From the NCBI RefSeq assembly GCF_027111355.2, contig NZ_CP114291.2, positions 3,534,001 to 3,598,000 of the forward strand: 64,000 nucleotides of DNA. The letters run 5' to 3'. Both the position numbers and the translations under genes were made by a program. Under the pieces are notes generated by a model. The model was given only the letters and a program-made list of their open reading frames with translations, made no database searches and was not told where the DNA came from. Below are positions 42,521 to 52,451 of this stretch, in pieces. The DNA comes from Flavobacterium eburneipallidum (GTDB taxonomy: Bacteria > Bacteroidota > Bacteroidia > Flavobacteriales > Flavobacteriaceae). Numbering within the stretch: position 1 is the stretch's first letter; every line of letters begins with the position of its first letter.

Positions 42521-45127
42521 TTATTTTTTGGTCAACATTCTTTTGATTTCATTGAGTTTCATCAAGGCTTCCATTGGTGTAATCGTGTTGATGTCTAAAT
42601 CCAATATCTCTTCTTTGATTTCTTCTAGCAAAGGATCATCCAGATTAAAGAAACTCATTTGCATTTCGTCCTTCGATGATTTAATTCCGTTCAAGGCTTC
42701 ACTGGAATGGTCTTTCTCCAATTTCTTCAATAGCTTTTGTGCTTTCAAAATCACGATTTGAGGCATTCCCGCCATTTTTGCCACGTGAATTCCAAAACTA
42801 TGAGCACTTCCTCCTTTTACCAATTTTCGAATAAAAAGCACGGTGTCTTTTAACTCTTTTACCGAAACATTATAATTCTGGATTCTAGATAACGATTCAC
42901 TCATTTCATTCAATTCGTGATAATGTGTGGCAAAAAGCGTTTTCGGTTTTGAAGGATGCTCGTGTAAAAATTCTGCAATTGCCCAAGCAATAGAAATCCC
43001 ATCATAGGTACTGGTTCCCCTTCCAATTTCGTCCAACAGCACTAAACTTCTATCGGAGATGTTATTCAAGATGGAAGCCGTTTCATTCATTTCGACCATA
43101 AAAGTAGATTCTCCCATAGAAATATTATCCGAAGCTCCTACTCTAGTGAATATTTTGTCGATAATTCCCATTCTCACACTATCTGCTGGAACAAAACTTC
43201 CCATTTGAGCCAAGAGCACAATTAAAGCGGTTTGACGCAAAATAGCCGATTTTCCAGACATATTTGGCCCCGTAATCATTATCAACTGTTGCGTTTCTCT
43301 ATCCAAGAAAACATCATTGGCAATATAAGGCACGCCAACAGGTAATTGTTTTTCGATAACAGGATGCCTTCCGTTTTTAATTTCTAATTCGAATGTTTCG
43401 TCTAATTCTGGACAAACATATTTATTTTCGATAGCCAATTGCGTAAACGAACACAAACAATCCAATTGTGCTACCAAATTGGCATTCATTTGAACGGGTT
43501 TGATATAAGTCGAAATCCAACTCACTAATTGTTCGAAAAGCTCTACTTCTATCTTGTAGATTTTTTCTTCGGCACCCAGAATTTTGGTTTCATATTCTTT
43601 TAATTCCTCGGTAATATAACGTTCGGCATTGACCAAAGTTTGTTTACGAATCCATTCTGTTGGCACTTTATCTTTATGTGTATTTCGAACTTCGATATAA
43701 TATCCAAAAACATTATTAAAGGAAATTTTCAAAGAAGAAATTCCCGTTCTTTCGGATTCTCTTTTTTCAATTCCTTCCAAGAATTCTTTGCCTGAAGTTG
43801 AGATGGCCCGTAAATCGTCCAGTTCTTCATTAACGCCTTTGGCAATCGCATTTCCTTTGGCTACAGCCACAGGAGCATCTTGATTCAAGACCGTTTTTAT
43901 TTTTTCACGTAATAAATCGCAACTATGCAGACTGTCGCCAATGACTTTCACGGCTTCTTGTGGACTTTGCAAAGCCAAGGTTTTTATCGGAATAATGGCA
44001 TCTAGTGATTCTTTCAGATAAACCACTTCACGCGGAGAAACTTTTCCAGCAGCAATTTTCGAAATCAAACGCTCCAAATCGGAAATTTGCTTGATTTGCT
44101 TTTGAATATTTTTCAACACCTCCTGATGCTCTTTCAAATAAGAAACCACCTGATGACGACTGCTTATTTTGGCAGCATCTTTCAAAGGCAAAGCCAACCA
44201 ACGTTTGAGCAAACGCCCACCCATTGGCGAAAGCGTTTTATCAATTACATCCAAAAGCGTCACGGCATTAGGGTTGTAACTGTGATACAATTCGAGGTTA
44301 CGAATCGTAAATCGATCCATCCAAACGTAGGCGTCTTCTGCAATACGCTGAATTGCTGTGATGTGTTGTACTTTATTGTGTTGCGTTTCGGATAAATAAT
44401 ACAAAATCGCTCCCGAAGCAATGATTCCCTCCTTCAATTCTTCGACACCAAAACCTTTCAAAGAGGTCGTCTGGAAATGTTTGGTCAAGGTTTCGAAAGC
44501 GTAATCTTCTTTGTAAATCCAATCTTCGAGATAAAAAGTATGAAAATCGTCTCCGAAGGTTTCTCGGAAATCATTTTTATTATTTTTGGGAATCAGAACT
44601 TCACTTGGATTGAAATTTTGTAATAATTTGTCAATGTATTCAGCATTTCCTTGCGCAGTCAAAAATTCACCTGTAGAAACATCCAAAAACGAAATCCCGA
44701 TGGATTTGTTGGCAAAATAAATGGCTGCCAAAAAATTATTTGTTTTCGATTGCAAAACCTCGTCATTCATCGAAACACCTGGAGTGACTAATTCCGTAAC
44801 ACCACGTTTTACAATGGTTTTGGTCATTTTAGGATCTTCGAGCTGATCGCAAATCGCTACACGAAGTCCTGCTTTGACTAATTTTGGCAAATACGTATTA
44901 ATGGAATGATGCGGAAAACCTGCCAAAGCCGTTTCTGTCTCGGAACCTGCTCCTCTTTTGGTCAATGTTATTCCCAAAATTTTGGAAGCACGAATGGCAT
45001 CTTCACCAAATGTTTCATAAAAATCTCCCACCCTAAACAACAAGCAAGCATCAGGATATTTCCATTTGATTTCGTTGTATTGCTTCATTAACGGCGTTTC
45101 CTTGACCACTTTTTCTTTTGACGACAA
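42521..45127 (-). CDS. mutS: DNA mismatch repair protein MutS
   Basis: Mismatch-recognition ATPase (868 aa). The N-terminal mismatch-binding motif is [14 protein letters not shown] (Phe and Glu that wedge at the mismatch). The lever and clamp domains follow, then the ATPase with Walker [34 protein letters not shown] and ATHYHEL. The C-terminal helix-turn-helix is retained. The frame begins with TTG ([17 protein letters not shown]); the next ATG is 13 residues later, just at the start of the conserved region. It is monocistronic. MutL is not in the window. Confidence 0.98.
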   Translation of the reverse strand: MSSKEKVVKETPLMKQYNEIKWKYPDACLLFRVGDFYETFGEDAIRASKILGITLTKRGAGSETETALAGFPHHSINTYLPKLVKAGLRVAICDQLEDPKMTKTIVKRGVTELVTPGVSMNDEVLQSKTNNFLAAIYFANKSIGISFLDVSTGEFLTAQGNAEYIDKLLQNFNPSEVLIPKNNKNDFRETFGDDFHTFYLEDWIYKEDYAFETLTKHFQTTSLKGFGVEELKEGIIASGAILYYLSETQHNKVQHITAIQRIAEDAYVWMDRFTIRNLELYHSYNPNAVTLLDVIDKTLSPMGGRLLKRWLALPLKDAAKISSRHQVVSYLKEHQEVLKNIQKQIKQISDLERLISKIAAGKVSPREVVYLKESLDAIIPIKTLALQSPQEAVKVIGDSLHSCDLLREKIKTVLNQDAPVAVAKGNAIAKGVNEELDDLRAISTSGKEFLEGIEKRESERTGISSLKISFNNVFGYYIEVRNTHKDKVPTEWIRKQTLVNAERYITEELKEYETKILGAEEKIYKIEVELFEQLVSWISTYIKPVQMNANLVAQLDCLCSFTQLAIENKYVCPELDETFELEIKNGRHPVIEKQLPVGVPYIANDVFLDRETQQLIMITGPNMSGKSAILRQTALIVLLAQMGSFVPADSVRMGIIDKIFTRVGASDNISMGESTFMVEMNETASILNNISDRSLVLLDEIGRGTSTYDGISIAWAIAEFLHEHPSKPKTLFATHYHELNEMSESLSRIQNYNVSVKELKDTVLFIRKLVKGGSAHSFGIHVAKMAGMPQIVILKAQKLLKKLEKDHSSEALNGIKSSKDEMQMSFFNLDDPLLEEIKEEILDLDINTITPMEALMKLNEIKRMLTKK

Positions 45128-45246
45128 AATGTATTTTTTTTTAATTTAACAGAAAGCGAATTTATAGATTTTATAGGGAATAATTACACTACTCACATTT
45201 TAAATACATTTAAGAAAAAATTAAGGCTGTGTTATAATTTTTTCTA

Positions 45247-45254
45247 TAAATTTG
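45247..45254 (+). promoter_or_regulatory. DUF1573 gene -7 promoter element (TAAATTTG)
   Basis: Exact TAnnTTTG, 25 bp before the ATG at 45279. Because it lies at the start of the longer open frame, it supports the downstream start. Confidence 0.6.
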
Positions 45255-45278
45255 TTCTTTGAATTAAAAAACAAAACA

Positions 45279-45746
45279 ATGAAAAAAATCATCACACTAT
45301 CAATAGCCTTATTGGCATTCAGTTTTTCGAATGCTCAAGAAACCTCTAAAAATAAAAAAACTACTAAAAAAATCACTTCTACCAAAACTGCTGTAGCCAG
45401 TCCGAAAGTAGATGGTGCGGGGATGGTTTTCGTGTCTGAAACTATTGATTATGGTACTGTAGCAGCAAATTCAGACGGGAAACGTGAATTTGTACTTACT
45501 AACAATGGTAACAAGCCATTAATTATAACTAATGCTGTAGGTTCTTGCGGATGTACAGTTCCAACTTTTCCAAAAGAACCAATTGCTCCAGGTGCAAAAG
45601 CGGTTATTGGAGTAAAATACGACACTTCAAGAGCTGGTCAACCGTTTAATAAAACAGTAACAATTACTTCAAATGCTGCTGGTATTCCTTCAAAAGTACT
45701 TACTATTAAAGGAACTGTACTTGCTGCTGATGCTCCAAAAAGTTAA
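45279..45746 (+). CDS. Secreted DUF1573 (ASPM-SPD-2-Hydin/Ig-like) protein
   Basis: A 155-aa exported protein. Signal peptide MKKIITLSIALLAFSFSNAQ starts at 45279; the open frame from 45252 adds nine non-signal residues. A Lys/Thr-rich linker precedes one Ig-like DUF1573 domain: FVSETIDYGTVAANSDGKREFVLTNNGNKPLII, then NAVGSCGCTVPTFPKEPIAPG and GQPFNKTVTITSNA. The GCGCTVP cysteine pair is the family mark. The function is unknown. It has its own promoter and terminator. Confidence 0.9.
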   Translation: MKKIITLSIALLAFSFSNAQETSKNKKTTKKITSTKTAVASPKVDGAGMVFVSETIDYGTVAANSDGKREFVLTNNGNKPLIITNAVGSCGCTVPTFPKEPIAPGAKAVIGVKYDTSRAGQPFNKTVTITSNAAGIPSKVLTIKGTVLAADAPKS

Positions 45747-45766
45747 ATATAAAATTATATTATAAA

Positions 45767-45797
45767 AAAAAGCTTCCTATATTCGGGAAGCTTTTTT
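45767..45797 (+). terminator. DUF1573 gene terminator
   Basis: Arms AAAAGCTTCC and GGAAGCTTTT with T-run. Confidence 0.85.
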
Positions 45798-45821
45798 ATT
45801 TAAACCCATTTTCAAAAATCC

Positions 45822-46358
45822 ATGAGAAAATTAGAAAATAGCGAACTAGAACGAAAATCTGTTGAAGATTTTAAACAATCCGAAAAAACGCCAATCATCA
45901 TTGTTTTAGACGATATCCGAAGTTTGCATAATATCGGTTCTGTTTTTAGAACTGCAGATGCTTTTTTAATTGAAAAAATTATTCTGTGTGGCATTACCGC
46001 AACACCTCCCAACAAGGAAATTAACAAAACAGCACTTGGCGCAACTGACACTGTTACTTGGGAACACAACGAAAATGTTTTGGACGTTATCCAAAATTTA
46101 AAAAACGAAAAAGTTACTGTACTTGCCATTGAGCAAGTAGAAAGCGCCGTTTTTCTTCAAGATTTTACTGTTGAAAAAGATAAAAAATACGCCTTGGTTT
46201 TCGGAAATGAAGTTTTCGGAGTTTCACAAGAGGCTGTAGCTATTTGTGATGGTTGCATCGAAATTCCTCAATTAGGAACGAAACACTCTTTGAATATTTC
46301 TGTGAGTACTGGAATTGTAGTTTGGGATTTATTCAAAAAAATGAAATGGAATTTATAA
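45822..46358 (+). CDS. SpoU/TrmH-family RNA 2'-O-methyltransferase
   Basis: A 178-aa SPOUT methyltransferase. The three conserved motifs are visible: motif 1 LDDIRSLHNIGSVFRTADAF, motif 2 ALVFGNEVFGVSQEAV and motif 3 EIPQLGTKHSLNISVSTGIVVWDLF, which forms the trefoil-knot SAM site. It lacks the N-terminal L30e-like substrate-binding domain of TrmB/RlmB and resembles TrmH/TrmL-sized enzymes. The exact RNA target is unknown. Confidence 0.93.
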   Translation: MRKLENSELERKSVEDFKQSEKTPIIIVLDDIRSLHNIGSVFRTADAFLIEKIILCGITATPPNKEINKTALGATDTVTWEHNENVLDVIQNLKNEKVTVLAIEQVESAVFLQDFTVEKDKKYALVFGNEVFGVSQEAVAICDGCIEIPQLGTKHSLNISVSTGIVVWDLFKKMKWNL

Positions 46359-46443
46359 CTTTTGAATCTTTTCATTCAAAAAAATAACTAGAAGTGTTTA
46401 TTTTTTTATCTTACATGATTTTTTTAAAAGAAATTAAGCCAAT

Positions 46444-49260
46444 ATGAAAAAATTCTTTTTTCTTTTCATTCTTTTTTCTTCCTTTTTGGGACAGGCTCAA
46501 TATACACCTATTCCAGATTCTAATTTTGAAAATGCACTTATTCTTTTAGGCATAGATAGCGGTATGATTGACGGTCAAGTACTGACAAACGACATAAACA
46601 CGATAACCAGTTTAGATGTAACAAACTCAAACATCACAGATTTAACAGGAATTGAGGCTTTTACTAATTTAGAAACTCTCAATTGCGCTTTTAATTCATT
46701 AACCACATTAGATTTAGGTGGAAATATTCATTTGAAAATTTTGAATTGTACATTGAATAAAATCACTAATCTTGATGTTAGTAACAACATAAATTTAGAC
46801 AGACTTTCTTGCTTTGAAAATCAATTATCGAATTTGAACATTAGTACAAATATCAATTTAACTTACCTCGATTGTTCTGACAATAACTTGGCTAGTTTAG
46901 ATTTAAAAAACAACCTTCTTTTAGTGGATTTATTCTGTCTTTCGAACAACTTAACCAGTTTAGATTTGTCAAAAAACAATAATTTGGAGGATGTATGGTG
47001 TCAATCTAATAAATTAAAATTTTTAGACGTTTCCAAAAATACAAAGCTAACAAGGTTATATTGTTTCAACAACGAATTAGTTTATTTAAACCTCAAAAAC
47101 GGAAATAATTTTGCGATAAATAATCCATCAGCTCGTTTTTTTAACAACCCAAAACTAGAGTGTATTCAAGTAGATAATGTAGCCTATTCCAATGTGGTTT
47201 GGACTGCAAAAGATGCAACAGCAAGTTATTCAACAGCTTGCCCTAATGTTCCTCCAATAGTTAACGCTGCTGGGAATCAAATTTATTGCCCACAAACTAG
47301 CCAAAAAATAGCAACCTCTTTTGATATTGTCGATCCAGACGATGCGGTAACTGATGCGGTTTACATCCAAATTTCTTCGGGTTATGTGAATGGACAAGAT
47401 CTATTAACACTTGTTAATCCTAGTTCGCACCCAACTATTAAATCCGTTTGGGATGCCGGAACAGGAAAACTCACTTTATCAAGTTCTACATCAGGAACAT
47501 TAGTTTCTTATCTGGATTTTATTGCTGCTGTAAAAGATGTTGAATTCAGTAATTCATCAGCAACACCATCAGGAACTCGTAATTTTTCTATTAGTTTAGG
47601 ACAAGCCAATTATTTACCCTCAACAGGACATTATTATCAATATGTTTCTAATTTAGGCATTATTTGGACAGATGCAAAAGCAACCGCAGAGGCCAGTACT
47701 TATTATGGATTAAAGGGGTATTTAGCCACTCTATTGTCTCTAGACGAAGCCAAACTAACTGGCGAGCAAGCCTCTGGGGCTGGCTGGATTGGTGGAAGTG
47801 ATGCTGAAACAGAAGGGGTGTGGAAATGGGTCACAGGTCCAGAAGCAGGAACTATTTTCTGGAACGGAGTTGGCAACGGAAGTACACCCAATTTTGCTTT
47901 TTGGAACACTCAAAATAACGAACCCAACCAACGAGGAGACGAAGATTATGCACATATTACAGCTCCTGGTGTTGGAATATTAGGCTCTTGGAATGATTTA
48001 TCCAATGCGGGACAAACAAGTGGTAATTTCCAACCCAAGGGTTATATTGTAGAATATGGTGGAATGCCAGGAGATGCAATTCTACAAATCTCGGCAAGTA
48101 CTACAATTAGTATTCCAAGAATCGTTAGTACTACACCTGACTCTAAATGTGGTTCTGGAACTGTAACCTTGCAAGCAACTGCAGATTCTGGTGGGATTAT
48201 AAACTGGTACAACACTTCATCAGGAGGAACGGTATTGCATACAGGAAATTCTTTTACAACTCCATTATTGACTACTACAACTTCTTATTATGTAGCAACA
48301 GGTTGTGGCTTGACCCGAACTCCTATTACAGCGACAATAGATGAAATCCCTACTATTATTTCAACAAATTCAGGTGTTTCTAGATGCGGATCGGGAACGT
48401 TAACACTTACTGCAAATGCTAGTACAGGAAGCATTAATTGGTATGATGTTCCTAATGGAGGAAATGTACTAGGTACAGGAATTAGTTTTACAACTCCAAT
48501 TTTAAACAGCAACAAAACCTATTATATCGAAGCTGTTAATAATGGTTGTAGTAATAGTACTCGAACCGTAGTTAACGCTTTAATTTATGCCTACCCAATA
48601 GCATCAGACCAAGAAATAATCAAATGCAAATCAGAATCAATTAATTTGGATGCAGGCATTTCTGGAATGACTTACTTATGGTCAACAGGCGAAAAGAGTC
48701 AAGTAATTACAGTGACAAATTCTGGAATTTATACCGTTATTATTACCAGTCCATCACCCGAAAATTGTAGTACCACAAAAACAATTACTGTCACCGAAAA
48801 TAATATTCCCGAAATAGATTATGTAGAAGTCAAAGAAACTACTGTCACTATCCACTTAAAACAACAAGAACTGTATTATGAATATTCGGTTGATGGAATT
48901 TATTATCAAAGTTCGAATGTGTTTTTCAATGTTCCAGGTGGATTACAAACGGCTTATGTTCGTGAAGTCAACTTTTGTGGTTCTGACGAGCTGGATTTTG
49001 TTGTTTTGATTACGCCATCATTTTTTACTCCAAACAATGATTCTTATAATGATGTTTGGGAAATAAAAGGATTATTCAGTTATGCAAATGCACAAGTCAG
49101 CATTTTTGACCGATACGGAAAATTGATTACTACTTTAAACGTCAATAAACCAAGTTGGGACGGAACATTTAACAATTATCCATTACCTTCTGATGACTAT
49201 TGGTATATTTTAACCGTTGACGGAACTGAAAAAAGAGGACATTTTTCACTAAAAAGATAA
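46444..49260 (+). CDS. T9SS type B surface protein: LRR, C-type lectin and Ig-like domains (copy 1)
   Basis: A 938-aa secreted protein. A signal peptide ends at FLGQAQ. A short N-terminal module (YTPIPDSNFENALILLGIDSG) leads into about seven 21-residue leucine-rich repeats of the type NLTxLDVSxNxNLxxLxCxxNx (residues 60-235). A C-type lectin-like domain (about 390-540; YLATLLSLDEAKLTG, AGWIGGSDAETEGVWKWVTGPE) follows. Then come two Ig-like domains (CGSGTVTLQATADSGGIINWYNT), another beta domain, and the gliding-motility-type C-terminal domain (FFTPNNDSYNDVWEIKG...FDRYGKLI, ending GHFSLKR). This is a type B T9SS signal. It is probably an adhesin on the cell surface. It is followed by a close paralogue. 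Confidence 0.9.
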   Translation: MKKFFFLFILFSSFLGQAQYTPIPDSNFENALILLGIDSGMIDGQVLTNDINTITSLDVTNSNITDLTGIEAFTNLETLNCAFNSLTTLDLGGNIHLKILNCTLNKITNLDVSNNINLDRLSCFENQLSNLNISTNINLTYLDCSDNNLASLDLKNNLLLVDLFCLSNNLTSLDLSKNNNLEDVWCQSNKLKFLDVSKNTKLTRLYCFNNELVYLNLKNGNNFAINNPSARFFNNPKLECIQVDNVAYSNVVWTAKDATASYSTACPNVPPIVNAAGNQIYCPQTSQKIATSFDIVDPDDAVTDAVYIQISSGYVNGQDLLTLVNPSSHPTIKSVWDAGTGKLTLSSSTSGTLVSYLDFIAAVKDVEFSNSSATPSGTRNFSISLGQANYLPSTGHYYQYVSNLGIIWTDAKATAEASTYYGLKGYLATLLSLDEAKLTGEQASGAGWIGGSDAETEGVWKWVTGPEAGTIFWNGVGNGSTPNFAFWNTQNNEPNQRGDEDYAHITAPGVGILGSWNDLSNAGQTSGNFQPKGYIVEYGGMPGDAILQISASTTISIPRIVSTTPDSKCGSGTVTLQATADSGGIINWYNTSSGGTVLHTGNSFTTPLLTTTTSYYVATGCGLTRTPITATIDEIPTIISTNSGVSRCGSGTLTLTANASTGSINWYDVPNGGNVLGTGISFTTPILNSNKTYYIEAVNNGCSNSTRTVVNALIYAYPIASDQEIIKCKSESINLDAGISGMTYLWSTGEKSQVITVTNSGIYTVIITSPSPENCSTTKTITVTENNIPEIDYVEVKETTVTIHLKQQELYYEYSVDGIYYQSSNVFFNVPGGLQTAYVREVNFCGSDELDFVVLITPSFFTPNNDSYNDVWEIKGLFSYANAQVSIFDRYGKLITTLNVNKPSWDGTFNNYPLPSDDYWYILTVDGTEKRGHFSLKR

Positions 49261-49329
49261 TCAGCTAGAAATTAGTGCCATTTATTTTATATCTTGATTC
49301 ACTATTTGTTTTAAGAAATTAATTCCAGC

Positions 49330-52300
49330 ATGAAAAAAATATTTATTCTTTTTACTATTCTATCCTCTCTTTTGAGTCAAGCCCAATATACTGCAATACC
49401 AGATGTAAATTTTGAACAAGCTTTAATTGATTTAGGAATCGATAGTGGCACAATCGATGGAAAGATCCTTACTGCGAGTGTTACCAATTTAAAATCTCTA
49501 GAAGTTCCTGCTAAAAACATTTCTAGTCTATCAGGGATTGAAGCTTTTCTTTCTTTGGAAAATTTGCAATGTGCCAGTAATAATTTAACAAGTTTAGACC
49601 TTTCTAAAAACACTAATTTAACATTCCTGATGTGCAGTGGCAATAGTTTTTTATCAACTTTGGACCTTTCTAAAAATATTAATTTAACTGAATTAATTTG
49701 TAACGGTTGTAATTTAAATAGTTTAGATATTACTACAAACACAAATTTAAAGCGTTTGCGTTGTGAAGTTAATAAAATCTTCAGTTTAGATGTTTCTAAA
49801 AACACTGCTTTAACTGAAATACATTGCGATAGAAATCAAATAAGTGTTTTAGATGTATCCAAAAATATTAATTTAGACGTATTAAATTGTTCGGAAAATC
49901 AACTTACTTCTTTAGACTTGAACACTTCTTTATATTCTTTAAATTGTAGTGAGAATCAATTAACAAATTTAGATGTTACTAAAATAACTGCTTTAACTGT
50001 ACTATCTTGCTCTAAAAATCGAATAAGTGTTATAGATGTTTCTAAAAATATTAATTTAACTGATTTAGCTTGTGGTGCTAATCAATTAACAAATTTAGAT
50101 ATTTCAAAGAATACTGCTTTAACTTGGTTATTTTGTAGAGAAAATCAACTAACTAGTTTAGATGTTTCTAAAAACCCTAATTTAACCGGTCTAATCTGCA
50201 GCAACAACCAACTAACGAATTTGAATTTAAAAAACGGACAGAACACAAAATTTATAATTAAACTTATAGATTTTAAATCCAATTCAAATCTAACTTGCAT
50301 CCAAGTTGACCATACAGGATACTCCAACTCTAATTGGTCTTCATATAAAGATGCCACAGCCAGTTACTCTGCCAATTGCAGCAAGGCAGCCGTAACAGCA
50401 ACAGGTGATCAAACGTATTGCCCAAATACCGCTTTAAATATTGTAGAAACATTCAATATTTCATTCGATCCTTTAGACCCCTACCCAAACACTGATGGGA
50501 TTTTCATTCAAATTTCTTCAGGTTATGTTTTAGGAGAAGATCAGCTAATTTTAGCAGGTTCTCATCCAACGATTGCATCAAATTGGAATTCGACTGAAGG
50601 GAAACTTGTATTAACAAGCAGTAATGGTACTAAAATTCCTTATACTGATTTTGAATCCGCAATAAGGGATGTTCAATTCACTAACTCTAATACTTCTCCA
50701 TCAGGAATTAGAAATTTCTCTATAACATTAGGAACAGGTCAAATGAGCTACTTGCCTAGCAATGGGCATTATTATGAATATGTAGCCGATTTAGGGATTA
50801 ATTGGACAAAAGCCCGAGACCTAGCTACCGCGAGTAATTTTAATGGCCTACAAGGCTATTTAGCTACATTAACAGCCGCAGACGAAGCACAATTAGCAGG
50901 AGCACTATACACTGGAGCAACATGGATTGGTGGTAGCGATGTAGTAACAGAAGGTACTTGGAAATGGGTAACGGGTCCCGAAGGTCTTGCCAATGGAGGA
51001 ACTGGAACTACTTTCTGGATTGGAAAAGGCAATGGAACAACAACTCCTCCATTTAATTACGCTAATTGGGATACCTCTAAAAATCAACCTAATGACTCTA
51101 AAAACAGTGAAGATTATGCACAAATAACAGCTCTCGCTCTTGGACATCCTGGTACTTGGAATAATCAGCCTGAACAAGGAGATCTTTTTACAACTTCTAA
51201 CTATTACCCTAAAGGATACATTGTTGAATACGGAGGAATGCCAGGCGACCCCATATCAATTCAAATTTCGGCAAGTACTAAAATTACGATTCCAAAAATC
51301 ATAAGCGTAACTCCAAATTCTACTTGCGGTTCAGGAAGCTTACTGCTTCAAGCCACTGCAACAGATGGCGATGTAGATTGGTACACCACTCCAACAGGAG
51401 GAACATCAATCTATACTGGAAATTCATTTACAACTCCAAACCTCAGTGTAACGACTTCTTATTATGTAGATGCTGCGAACGGAAATTGCTCCAATGGACC
51501 AAGAACGGAAGTTATTGCTACTATGAATACGCTACCGATAATCACAACCACTCCAGCTTCACGTTGCGATACAGGATCCGTAACTCTTGAAGCCGCTGCC
51601 TCTTTTGGAACAATCAATTGGTATGATGTGGCAACAGCTGGAACTCCAATAGGAACTGGAACTTTATTTACAACGCCAAATCTTACAACCACAACAACCT
51701 ATTATGTTGAAGTAACATCCAATGGATGTACAAACCCAAGAATTCCTGTCGTAGCAACTATTTATCCTATTGCTACTTTGAATGAAGAAATCCTTTTATG
51801 CCAATCAGAAACCATAACATTAGATGCCTCCATTTCAGGAATGGAATATTTATGGTTTCCTGGAGGCGAAACTTCACAAACTATTGATGTTTCTAATATT
51901 GGTGATTATAGTGTAACTATTAGTTCGCCTTTGGTCAATTGCGATTCGAAAAAAGACTTCAAAGTAATAGAACATCCGGAACCGATACTAAAACAAATAA
52001 TCGTCAAAGAAAACTCAATAACTATACAATTAGAAAATCCTCAAAATTATTATGAATATTCAATTGACGGGGAATTATTTACTGAATCTAATCAATTTTC
52101 GCGAATTCCAAGTGGACAATACACCGCTTTTGTTAGAGAAAAAAATGGTTGTAATTTAACACAACAAGATTTTACTATATTTAGCATTGCAAAATATTTC
52201 ACTCCAAACAACGATGGGATTAATGATGTGTGGGAAATAAAAGAAATGCAGCATTTTCCGAATTCAACTGCTTCTATTTTTGATCGTTATGGTAAATTAT

Positions 52301-52440
52301 TAGCAACTTTAAATGCTTTAAAACCCAGTTGGAATGGCAACTACAACAACAATCCCCTATCCGCGGATGATTATTGGTATGTTTTAAAATTAGAAGATTC
52401 CAAACCTGAAATAAAAGGACATTTTTCACTAAAAAGATAA
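49330..52440 (+). CDS. T9SS type B surface protein: LRR, C-type lectin and Ig-like domains (copy 2)
   Basis: A 1036-aa paralogue of the gene before it, with the same architecture: signal peptide, YTAIPDVNFEQALIDLGIDSG module, LRRs, C-type lectin-like domain (YLATLTAADEAQLAG, ATWIGGSDVVTEGTWKWVTGPE), Ig-like repeats, and a CHU_C-type tail (YFTPNNDGINDVWEIKE...GHFSLKR). It has about eleven LRRs, several more than copy 1, and an inserted NGGTGTTF near the lectin loop. The last bases of the gene and about 15 bp beyond are nearly the same in both copies, marking the duplication. The two probably differ in ligand reach or specificity (inference). Confidence 0.9.
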   Translation: MKKIFILFTILSSLLSQAQYTAIPDVNFEQALIDLGIDSGTIDGKILTASVTNLKSLEVPAKNISSLSGIEAFLSLENLQCASNNLTSLDLSKNTNLTFLMCSGNSFLSTLDLSKNINLTELICNGCNLNSLDITTNTNLKRLRCEVNKIFSLDVSKNTALTEIHCDRNQISVLDVSKNINLDVLNCSENQLTSLDLNTSLYSLNCSENQLTNLDVTKITALTVLSCSKNRISVIDVSKNINLTDLACGANQLTNLDISKNTALTWLFCRENQLTSLDVSKNPNLTGLICSNNQLTNLNLKNGQNTKFIIKLIDFKSNSNLTCIQVDHTGYSNSNWSSYKDATASYSANCSKAAVTATGDQTYCPNTALNIVETFNISFDPLDPYPNTDGIFIQISSGYVLGEDQLILAGSHPTIASNWNSTEGKLVLTSSNGTKIPYTDFESAIRDVQFTNSNTSPSGIRNFSITLGTGQMSYLPSNGHYYEYVADLGINWTKARDLATASNFNGLQGYLATLTAADEAQLAGALYTGATWIGGSDVVTEGTWKWVTGPEGLANGGTGTTFWIGKGNGTTTPPFNYANWDTSKNQPNDSKNSEDYAQITALALGHPGTWNNQPEQGDLFTTSNYYPKGYIVEYGGMPGDPISIQISASTKITIPKIISVTPNSTCGSGSLLLQATATDGDVDWYTTPTGGTSIYTGNSFTTPNLSVTTSYYVDAANGNCSNGPRTEVIATMNTLPIITTTPASRCDTGSVTLEAAASFGTINWYDVATAGTPIGTGTLFTTPNLTTTTTYYVEVTSNGCTNPRIPVVATIYPIATLNEEILLCQSETITLDASISGMEYLWFPGGETSQTIDVSNIGDYSVTISSPLVNCDSKKDFKVIEHPEPILKQIIVKENSITIQLENPQNYYEYSIDGELFTESNQFSRIPSGQYTAFVREKNGCNLTQQDFTIFSIAKYFTPNNDGINDVWEIKEMQHFPNSTASIFDRYGKLLATLNALKPSWNGNYNNNPLSADDYWYVLKLEDSKPEIKGHFSLKR

Positions 52441-52451
52441 TCAACTAGAAA

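Noticed and set aside
45812..46129. 105-codon antisense frame in the SpoU methyltransferase gene
   Set aside because: Opposite strand of a gene with all three SpoU motifs; hydrophobic/serine composition is the usual antisense shadow.
46600..50250. 63-bp periodic repeats in the LRR genes as possible minisatellites or CRISPR
   Set aside because: They stay in frame and encode canonical leucine-rich repeats.
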